This document shows positions 55,611 to 64,000 of a stretch of DNA of 64,000 bases, piece after piece. Made by a program: the position numbers and the translations under genes. The stretch's first letter is position 1; each line of letters starts with the position of its first letter. The stretch covers positions 930,001 to 994,000 of the forward strand of contig JAJTUP010000005.1 of the NCBI GenBank assembly GCA_021399435.1. Direction: 5' to 3'. A model generated the notes under the pieces. The model saw nothing but the letters and a program-made list of their open reading frames with translations, had not been told where the DNA came from and made no database searches. Source of the stretch: Diaporthe sp. PMI_573. Lineage: Eukaryota; Ascomycota; Sordariomycetes; Diaporthales; Diaporthaceae.

Positions 55611-58600
55611 CTATGCCGGTGGGGGCGGTTGAGGAGGGTCCCGGTATTCTGGTTCTGGAGAGAAAGGCGCCCCGTAAAATCCGTCATACCCTGGTTGGAG
55701 ACCTCCTTGAGGCTGAAAAGGTGCCTGTGAACGGAAACCCTGCGGCTGGTTCTCCGGTCTAAGAGGCGGCAGTCCTCCTCGAGGCTGGGATGGTGCCTGT
55801 TGCTGGAACCCCTGCCGCTGGTTCTGAGGCCCTGCTGACGGAAATGCCTGGAAGGCATTGCTCCCGACGGGTTCATAGGCCTGACTTGGTGGAGCAACGC
55901 CTACTCCGGGGCCCTGACGGGGCAGATTCCCCAGCGTGGCGTTCGGGTTTGGCCCCAACGTCTGTTGCCTGATCAGGCCCTCCAGCTGCTGCTGGGCCAT
56001 GCTGCTCTGCGCGGCAGACATGCCGAAGAGGTTGTTGGCGCCCGGCACGTTGTTGTTTATCAGGGCGGCCCCGTTCGGCCCCGCAACAGTCTGCAGGGCG
56101 CGGTTGTATATCGACGGGACGACCTGTCCTGCCAGTGCAGGGTTGGCCTCCAGCTGGCGTCCTCTCTCGCCGAGCAGGGCGGACATGGCGTCGATAGCAG
56201 TGGCCCCGGGGGCAGGCTGGTCGCCATACCCAGGCTGGGGCGGCACCGGACCACCAGGCAACGGCGTCCGCACGCTGAGCCCTTGCATCAGACCTCTGAA
56301 GTTGGCCTCGGGGTCCGCTTGGCCCTGGGACTGCCCGCCAGGTGCTTGCACGTTGCCTCCTGGAGCGAAGGCCCCGACGAGGCTCTGGCCTTGGGCCTGA
56401 GCCTGTGCCGCCGCCACGGGGTTGACCGAGGGGCCCGCCTCGGTCGGGATGTTTGCCCTGTGGAACCGCGTGAAGCCGGTCCTGGGGTCCCGGTATGGCA
56501 AGAACCCTGCCGCCTCGGCATATACCGCCTGCCAGGAGTTGATCTGTCCTTGTTGTGGTGCTACTGAGTTGAAGCGCTGCATCCGCATGGTGGGATCAGG
56601 GGCATTCTGGTTCTGTTGCAATAGGTTGGCCAAGTTTGGGTCGCTCAACGTCCTGAACATTTCTTGCGCCGGAGGGGCTTGTATCTCCGCCTGTTGTTCG
56701 TGAAGCCTCTTGACCTCGCGGACATAATTCGCCGCCGCGGCCAACTTGCGGTTGATCTCAGCCTCCGGTGAGCCATCGGCCGCGTTGTTGAGTCGCTCGC
56801 CCTGTTCGAGTATCTGTATCCATCCTTGCGCTATTGTCAATAGATCCCCTGACAACGTCCTTAGTTGCTTCCTTGCCATCTTCTCGATCCGCTTCGTGTT
56901 ATCCTGGGCGCTGATGGGGGATACGTTGGCGAAGTCCTGGGTGTTGAAGACATATGCCTGGCGATCCTCATCGAACGTTTGTCGTACTGGGCGGAAGGCG
57001 TGCTGGACTGCCAGAAATTTCTCCCTAAGATCCAGCCTCCCAGTATCTAACAACTGCACGGCCGGATCACTCTGGGCTATCCTCAGAAGAATCATCGGAT
57101 CAACTCTGGTGAACATATCCAGGAATGCGATGCAGTCGGTGGCGATCCTGAGGTGAATTCCATCCAAGCGGTCCCTCAACCTCGCGGCGTAGAAGTCTTG
57201 GATATCCGTCTTTGTCGAAGCATCAATTTGTCTATGATAATCAATAGTAATAAGCTGATACAACGATGCCTCTTGGCTCAGAGCTCTGTGCATGCTTGAC
57301 AGGGCAGCAAATGCGTTCCGGAAATGTACGTGTTCGATAGGCGGCGCAGGGTTCGGCATGGGTTGTCCGGAGTAGGCTTCGTTATAGAGCTGATTCAGGT
57401 AATTCATTACAATGTTTGCCTTTTCGCTGCAGGCATTTCGCAATGCCCACAGCGATTTGTCCGTCTTTTTCCAATCCTTCTGCTGCTTGTTCCACCGGAC
57501 CCTGCACAATTTCGGCTCGATGGCGAGTCGGGTCATTTGACGGAGCCAGCTCCAGAGCACGGCGTGCTCATAGTCGTATTTCACTCGTTTTGATACATCT
57601 GACAACCATGCCCTCGCCGCCCATCCGAATCGAAACTGAACTTGTGGCCAGGTGAAGGATGACCAGTTGCAAAATGCTCTCGGTGTGGCCAAAGGCCAGA
57701 TCTTCATTGCCTCATGGCCCCACTTCTCCATTTCATAGTGCCAGAAATGCTGGGTGAACAATTTCTGGATCATATTGAAGGGAATGGCTTTGAAGACGCC
57801 TAGTGCAAGGTCTGATGGCCATGAGTCGAAGGCACACATGGTTATGACCTCGTCAGTGAACCGCGTCTCCGGGAGGAAGCTACCCTTGTTCATATGGACT
57901 GGAGCGCCACCCCAATACTGATTCAAAGCAAACAATACTGTCAGCCTTCTACTGCCAGAGAGAGATAATTCAGGTAACTGCCTGTGACGGAAAATATCAC
58001 CGGCCTAGCAAGACTGTCGAGAATTCGCACTCACCTGGTTTTCGGTTGCCCAGCCTTCTTCACAAGTGGTCTCATCTGCAAGGAAATTGTGATCATCATC
58101 TGCTGTAAACATTACCAAGGTGCCATCCCCTCTCCGTGTCTCGTCCCACACCTGGCGATATCCAAACACTCTAAGAGCTCTCAGACATTCAGCACCAACC
58201 TCCTGACGCCAGGATTGGTCGAACCTTGCCCACACGTGCCGGGGATGCATTAACTGATCTCGTGCAAAAACTATGGCGTGCTATGTTGTTTTGAGGGGAT
58301 GAGGTTAGTAACTGACCAAGATATGTAAAACCCCTGTGGGGGGCGGGGGCTAACTACCTACACACAATTCATGCGTCATGGTCGACGCCAGAGTAAAACT
58401 GCAAACCGCCTTCTCGGCCTGCGAATAGTCGTCAATCAGTAGCGGCCATATGAAATCCGCCGAGAGGCTGATTGTGATCTTGAAGGGCCGAGCCCGTTCA
58501 CTGTTGTCGAGAGCCAATGACGTCCAAGCCATCTGGTGGATCGCCGAAACACCTCCTCCAGCTTCATCGTACTTTGCATTGATTTCCCACTCGAGGCACT

Positions 58601-60460
58601 CCTTTAGAATCTGGCAGACCCAATATACCGAGTCGAACCCATTGTCCTTCAATGTCTGCTGCTCCGGAAAGAACTCGCCTGGATCTTCGTCGGGGTACAC
58701 GGCGAAATAGTCCTGCCGGGTGACTCCCACTTCGAGATGACGGGCTGTCTGTGTATGTTTATCAGTAATATCCAGATACGGCCTTGAACCTCGCAAACAC
58801 ATCATATATTAATATTGTCTTGAAATCTCCCCAGATGCCCAAAGCCTGACACACAAAGCCTTGCATGGTCAACGATAGTGTCTCCCAAGCAGAGCCGCAA
58901 CCACCTGGACGGGCAGATAAGAACGAGTGAAGGAAGCCATACCACGTTTTGCACCTCGCCCGGGGCTATCCTCGAATCTCGACATGGACGCATCCTGTAA
59001 ATGTCTGCCCAAGCCCAAGTTGCTGGGTGGTCGCTGTCGAGGATCATGGTAGCCAGCTGAATCGCAGGTTGGATGGCCATCCAGAGAAAGTCGTTTGCCT
59101 GGGTAAGCTGCTGTCAGTATGGCGTGTTGCGTTCCATCCTGGGAGCTTTCCCAATGGTCAGAGGAGCACATACAACGCAATATTCGCCTTTCTGGGTCGG
59201 AAAATTGTACACCTTTCGTGTAGTGTTGGGAAAGCTACCATCGCGTTTAGGGATGCCCCTTCTCGTTGTCACCTCCCATCTGTCCCTCGTGAACAGGCTG
59301 TGGTTCCCCTGGTTAACGAGATCTAAGTGCACTGATTTGTTGGGTTGCCCCCGAACTTACTCGTGTATTGGAGTGGCCAGATCAGTGTTGGCGGTCTTAT
59401 CCATCGTCCATATACCAGTGTCCACCAACTGCGAGTATCTTTGATCAGCGAGTCTTTTCACCACAAGTGAGCTGCCACGAACCGGATACAGCACATGTCA
59501 TACCTCACTGGCCGTGTTTCCACCAAAAAGTAGCCGCTGGTACTCTTCCTGAAGTTCAAATTTGTTCTTCTTCTCCATATATTGCAGAAGCGCACTGGCG
59601 ATTTGTGCGTCGCAGCTTGCACCCAAATCCGGAACAATGGTTCCAGGAGCCACAGTTTCAAGTACCCGCTGGAAGTCGTCTTCTGTAGCATATCCGCCCT
59701 GAGCAGCCACGGCGTTCCGGTACTGGTCATACACTGCATCGTAGTCGGCCCTGTCGACCACAGCCCTCACTCCTTGGTTGCTCGGCGTCTGCCGGGGGTT
59801 CTGTAGCTGGACGTTGAAGTTCGCCTGCGTGGGGGTAGCTGCCGAGTTACCGTAAAAGACCTTATCCACATTGTTGGGATCAATGCCGTATCTCTTCGCG
59901 GCGTCCGTCGGGTTTCTTATTGCATCCTCCTCCCGAAGGGCGGGCCGCTGGGTCTGCATTAAGCCCTGCTTCGCATACATTCGATACTCTGGGTCATCGT
60001 TCGGATTGGGAACGTCCGGGTCATCTCCTTCCTTCCTCGGTTTCTGCCCTGTGAATACATACCGTGCGTTCCACTGCGGATCAGTCCAGGGCGGCACAAA
60101 CTCGACGTGATGCCCCGACGCCCCCACTTTCCTGATCAACTCGTGTCGCATCTGTCCGGCGAGTGGTGCTTGCAGCACACCTTGGGGAGGTTCCCAAATA
60201 CCATTGGGATCTAGATATCTATACGGGAATAGGGACTCGAACTGTCTGTATTCGAGCCTTTCCTCCGAAGTACCTTGGTCGTCCCCAGGTTGCAGGCCCT
60301 CCAAAGCATCATACTTGGCCTCATCATTCTGTTCATATACTGCGGGATCAAGAGGAAACCCTGGTGGGTAAATGTCGTTATTAGGATCGTCAGGCAACTG
60401 GAGGGCCGGCGGGCTCCCTGAGCTGCCATCGCTGCTCGACTCCGCGCTGCTGGACAACAT
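55611..60460 (-). CDS. Large HExxH (zincin-like) fungal protein with Pro/Gln-rich C-terminus
   Basis: Multi-exon gene, about 1,300 aa, first ATG at 60460 (MLSSSAESSSDGSSG). N-terminal third is acidic and Pro/Asn-rich; it is followed by exons with FTRDRWEVTTRRGIP, ANDFLWMAIQPAIQLATM, DYFAVYPDEDPGEFFPEQQ and FIWPLLIDDYSQAEKAVC. The exon ending THELC at 58,361 joins across an intron to HAIVFARD, forming THELCHAIVF, a zinc-metallopeptidase HExxH. A candidate third ligand follows in EEGWATENQYWGGAP, completed by the next splice (intron about 57,923-58,034). The last long exon (from about 57,922) adds a helical domain, a coiled coil (about LHEQQAEIQAPP) and a Gln/Pro/Gly-rich disordered tail to the stop at 55611. 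I do not know a named family. The middle exon joins (59,100-59,510) have two possible phasings. Confidence 0.75.
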
Positions 60461-61121
60461 GCCAATAGTAAATTGCTCTAATTCGCTTGATCTTTTCACA
60501 ACCGAACTTGAACCAATGAGGGGAAAAGAACTTTACGAATTCCAGGAATCGTTCGTCACACTAATTGGCAACAGGAGTCTATTCGAGCATCAGATGCTCG
60601 TAGAAGTCTTCATGGGTGTGTGTACTTTGTTTGTCAGCACGGCTGTGTAGACAAAGCAGCTTGAAATTGAGTTCCTGGCCCAATTTTGAAATTGAAAGAA
60701 GTCTAGTTGTCGGCACCGCTTCCGGCGCGCATTTTCTCTTAATCCTCGATACACAAAGACTTGAAGAGGGAACCGAGATTCTTCAACTACCTAAATTACC
60801 AGAGGGCCCGTCGTGGTTAAGCATGCAGCGCCTTCAAACCAGCGTACTATTATTTTCTAGTTCTGAAATCCTCCATCAATTGTGACAAGGCACACACCTG
60901 CCAATACCGTGGCAATATTGCAGTCCTCAGAAGACACGCGGCCAGTCCTTGCAAGCAACCTATGTCGTGCCCGGAACTCTGGTCCATAAGCCACCAGCGC
61001 GGAGGGATCAAAATCTGTCGTGCCTTTCGAATTTCTGCTAACAGTGAAATTTGCACTATTGAATGAATTTACAGTGTCCAGGGAACATAAACCCTGCCAG
61101 GGCGGCCTTCGTATCGATAGA
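60461..61121. other. Intergenic region
   Basis: 660 nt, promoter of the HExxH gene and 3' flank of the SDR gene. No gene seen. Confidence 0.5.
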
Positions 61122-61951
61122 TCAGAACTGCACGCCAGGGGAGACGGCGCCGTCGACCAGCAAATTGGTGCCGCTCACAAAGCTCGCCCTGTCGCTCGCG
61201 AGCCACACCACCGCATCCGCAACCTCCTGGGGCCTCCCCATCCTGCCCATCGGGTTCGCCTTGACCTGCTCCGCGAAGAACTCAGGCTGCTTCCTCTCGA
61301 TGTCGCCCCAGATGCCGTCCTCGACGTAGATGTTACCCGGGCTGACGGAGTTGGCCCTGACGCCGTCGGGCGCGAGCCTGTGGGCCAGCTGCGAGGTGTA
61401 GTGGTTCAGCGCGGCCTTGAAGGCGCCGTAGGGCGAGGGCGCGGTGAAGTCGATGTAGCGGCCCGAGACGGAGGAGATGGTGACGATGCTGCCCTTGGAC
61501 TCCTTGAGGTGGGGCAGGGCGGCGTCGACCAGGCTGTAGGTGCCGACGATGTCGGCCTGGTACGCCGAGTCCCAGCTCTCGCGGCTGTTGTCCACGGCCA
61601 GGGCGGAGACGTTGGACACGACGACGTCGATGCGGCTGCTGAGCTTCACGCACTGGTTGACCCACTCGGATACCTGCTCGGACTTGGTAATATCCACGGT
61701 GTGGCCGTGTGCTTTGCCCTGGTAGGATGAAGACAGCGACTGTTCAGTTGTATCGACGTCTGACTTGGTGCGCGAGCAGAAGTGCACGGTTGCGCCCTCC
61801 TCAAGAAAGGACTTGACAATGGAGAGACCGATGCTCTTGGTGCCGCCTGGTAGTCAATCGTCAGAATCGGCCTGGCTGAGGTCCCTGTCGTAGAATCGCA
61901 TATATGCGTACCTGTCACCAGCGCGACCTTTCCCTGGAGTCCGAGTTGCAT
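61122..61951 (-). CDS. Classical short-chain dehydrogenase/reductase
   Basis: About 255-aa NAD(P)-dependent oxidoreductase. ATG at 61951 (MQLGLQGKVALVTG); an intron of about 62 nt (GTACGC...CCAG) splits the cofactor motif, restoring TGGTKSIG on joining. Then VHFCSRT, the SNVSAL strand (NAG-like position), and the active site SSVSGRYIDF...YGAFKAAL (Ser, YxxxK with Tyr and Lys present). SPGNIYVEDG and the C-terminal LASDRASFVSGTNLLVDGA are standard for the family. Substrate unknown; the downstream neighbour is the HExxH gene and the upstream one the AA8 cytochrome. Confidence 0.9.
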
Positions 61952-62825
61952 TTTCGAGGAGGTGAGATGTAAGCAGGTTACTTGCCAGGATGTTGAATGA
62001 ATGTTACTGAGGCAGGAATTGGAGGAGACGAACGTCGTTTGATTAGGCTCAGCAAGCCTGCACAACTTGAACTTGGAGAGCAGGCCCACTGCCGTTGGGC
62101 GACCCAGTTGAAGGCGGAGACACTAGCGTAAAAGATTTCGCATCTTGTCGAGGACGATCGCGCCAGCTTAGCATTTCAAAATTAGAGCGTTCATCAGTGG
62201 TTCTTTCAAGTCCAGTCTCCAACGTCTATGTACCTGATCTCTATCCCTAAGCGGTCTAAGCAGATTGTCAGTCCTGATAGTGAGCCCCATACTGCCGCAG
62301 TCCAAACCCTCAAATGAGAGGTGGCGGGTGGGTGGGGGGGGGGGTCCAGCATAGGTTCATCTTCAGGGTTTCGCGAGCCAAGGATCCAGGGTCCTACTGT
62401 GTATATCTTCGTCCTTGGGTGACGTACCACCACTATTCTGATCTGTTTGCAATAGACAAACTCAACCCAGTACCCGGCATTATACTTTGCCAGATGAATA
62501 CCCCTTTAAACAAGCCGCCTGCACGGTTGGCTGAGAATGCCCAATGGTTTGCATGTTTGCTTGGCTTTGAAACATCCACCTCCTGCAAGGGGTGACTCGC
62601 ACTACAATAGCCACTTGTTTCCTCGAGGATGCCCCAGGCCCAATCATTTCCAACCGCCCACAATGACCGCCAGATTCAAGGCCACTCTTAAGGTCGGCCA
62701 CGACGCCCATCGCCACGGCCATGGCGGTCGACCGTGGGAGCAACAAGCTTATCCTTTGTACAATAATTCGTGCACCAGCAAATTCTACGGAAATTGCAGG
62801 CCAATTTCCAGACCAGTCACTCACT
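61952..62825. other. Divergent promoter region with G-run
   Basis: 874 nt between the SDR and AA8 start codons. It contains a G-rich stretch (GTGGCGGGTGGGTG then G11, about 62321-62344) that could form a G-quadruplex. No gene supported. Confidence 0.55.
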
Positions 62826-63707
62826 ATGCACGCCCTTCCTTCAACTCTCGTGACGCTCATTCTGTCCATCGTGGGCACGACGACAGCAGCCAGTGGCGAT
62901 GGCCTACCTCAAGCGAGCAAGTACGTCGACAGCAATTCGAACATCACATTCCTCGGCTACGCCAACCAGGGTTTCCACTTCGGCATGGCCCTGCCCCAAG
63001 ACCCCAAAGACGACGTTATCGTCCAGCTCGTCTCACCCCTAAAAAACGGAGGCGGATGGGGCGGCATCGACTTTGGCGCGTCAATGACAGGCCCCCTCAT
63101 GGTCGTCGCCTGGCCCAACACGGCCAAAGAAAACGCAGTCATGATCTCGCCCCGGGTAGCGACTGGCTACGAGATCGACAACGGCGCGAACGTCTACAAG
63201 TCGAACCCCATCACCATCACGCAGATCCCGGACGGCACTTTCGTCAACGACACACACGTCTCGGCCACATTTGTCTGCGGCGGGTGCCTGAACGCGGACT
63301 CGTTCGGCGCCGCCAACGTGACGGCTACCTTTGCCTACGCGTACGCCTACGATCCCGTCGCGGACCCGGCGGACCCGGATACCACGCTCTCGGACCACAC
63401 GGCTAACGGGGAGCCTTACGGCGCGTTTGGGGTCACTGTTGCGCAGGCCAAGAGCGGCGAGTACTCGACCTGGGCTGCCCTGACTGAGGCCGCTGCCGCT
63501 GCCTCTGGGACGGCCGCAGCGGGGGCCTCGGCGACGGGTGGGGCTGCCGGGGCTGCTCAGACCGGTTCTTCATCGTCGTCCACTTCGTCGTCCTCTTCCT
63601 CTTCGGAGGAGGACCACTCCGATGTGTCTGGGCTGAGCGGCGGTGCCATCTTCGCCCTTGTGGGCGTTGGCTTGATCTACGTGCTGCAGGCAGTTCAGAT
63701 CCTTTGA
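62826..63707 (+). CDS. Secreted stand-alone cellobiose-dehydrogenase-type cytochrome (AA8/CDH-cyt)
   Basis: 293 aa, intronless, ATG at 62826 with a signal peptide (MHALPSTLVTLILSIVG, cleavage near TTA-ASG). The body is a DOMON-fold CDH cytochrome domain: GYANQGFHFGMALP with candidate haem Met, VQLVSPLKNGGGWGGIDFG, MVVAWPN, CGGC-LNADSF and SDHTANGEPYGAFG with candidate haem His. These b-type cytochromes pass electrons to copper monooxygenases (LPMOs) or other acceptors outside the cell. No flavin or cellulose-binding domain follows; instead a Ser-rich linker (SSSSSTSSSSSSSEED) and a hydrophobic C-terminus (GGAIFALVGVGLIYVLQAVQ) suggest a GPI anchor or a tail-anchored form. An upstream in-frame ATG at 62721 is unlikely because it would bury the signal peptide. 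Confidence 0.88.
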   Translation: MHALPSTLVTLILSIVGTTTAASGDGLPQASKYVDSNSNITFLGYANQGFHFGMALPQDPKDDVIVQLVSPLKNGGGWGGIDFGASMTGPLMVVAWPNTAKENAVMISPRVATGYEIDNGANVYKSNPITITQIPDGTFVNDTHVSATFVCGGCLNADSFGAANVTATFAYAYAYDPVADPADPDTTLSDHTANGEPYGAFGVTVAQAKSGEYSTWAALTEAAAAASGTAAAGASATGGAAGAAQTGSSSSSTSSSSSSSEEDHSDVSGLSGGAIFALVGVGLIYVLQAVQIL

Positions 63708-64000
63708 GATACCCCCATTTCTTTTACCATTCATGGTACAGGCGTCCAGGTGTCAACTGATCCGGCGTATTCGGAGGCTTGAGCAGGTGCATTTTGTGGT
63801 CTCTGGCAAAGGAAGGCCACCGGCAGAATTAGGGACAGGGATGCCGCCGGACTGGAAAAATATTTATTCAATGACAGACTTTGTTTGATCCGACTGTCTG
63901 ATGCAGGACTGCCTGGGTGACATGACAAATCGAGAATGCTCTGCTATCTGAAATCTTGCCGACGGTTGTACATACACAGCCGGAATATGTTGCAGCTGTG

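Overview
The window reads as nuclear DNA of a filamentous ascomycete (Pezizomycotina, probably a Sordariomycete). Genes are interrupted by short GT-AG introns of about 40-115 nt with GTRAGT-type donors. The families present are typical of such fungi: SAT4/PTH11-type membrane proteins, ACS-family MFS carriers, CYP59-like P450s, a secreted SGNH esterase and a stand-alone cellobiose-dehydrogenase-type cytochrome domain. I found no rRNA, tRNA, CRISPR array, virus or autonomous transposon. Exon boundaries are my own reading of splice signals and reading frames.

Layout. 0-16 kb: the N-terminal part of a PIF1 helicase (-), an anion/vitamin-type MFS carrier (+) lying between two oppositely oriented 11-bp tandem arrays, a two-membrane-segment unknown protein with a probable 1-nt frameshift (+), a second MFS carrier of the TNA1 type (+), a secreted SMP-30/lactonohydrolase (-) and a 1,097-aa uncharacterised fungal protein (-). 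16-31 kb: a tailoring or catabolic gene group with an alpha/beta hydrolase (-) and an MBL-fold hydrolase (+) sharing a promoter that carries three 49-bp repeats, then a DUF1330 protein (-), a CYP59-like P450 (-), a decayed SAT4-type gene (-), an intronless 3beta-HSD/C4-decarboxylase-type SDR (+), a second P450 with a damaged N-terminal region (+) and a small unknown protein (+). No PKS, NRPS or terpene cyclase is visible, so any backbone enzyme would lie elsewhere, or the genes degrade something.

31-49 kb is gene-poor. It holds two small possible secreted or Cys-rich proteins, an intact paralogue of the first P450, a 4.9-kb gap, a divergent pair (a Pro/Ser/Thr-rich unknown with a 4-bp duplication frameshift, and an FTA2/kinase-like protein), a 15-bp palindromic minisatellite and an F-box protein. 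49.6-64 kb is dense and looks like core genome: SGNH esterase, cytosolic GlnRS divergent from a macro-domain protein, a very large HExxH (zincin-like) protein whose metal-binding motif is split by an intron, a classical SDR and a secreted AA8 cytochrome.

The most notable signals are the inverted 11-bp arrays around an MFS gene, the triple 49-bp repeat in a divergent promoter, the clustering of four disrupted genes between 5 and 42 kb, the palindromic minisatellite and the zincin motif assembled across an exon junction.
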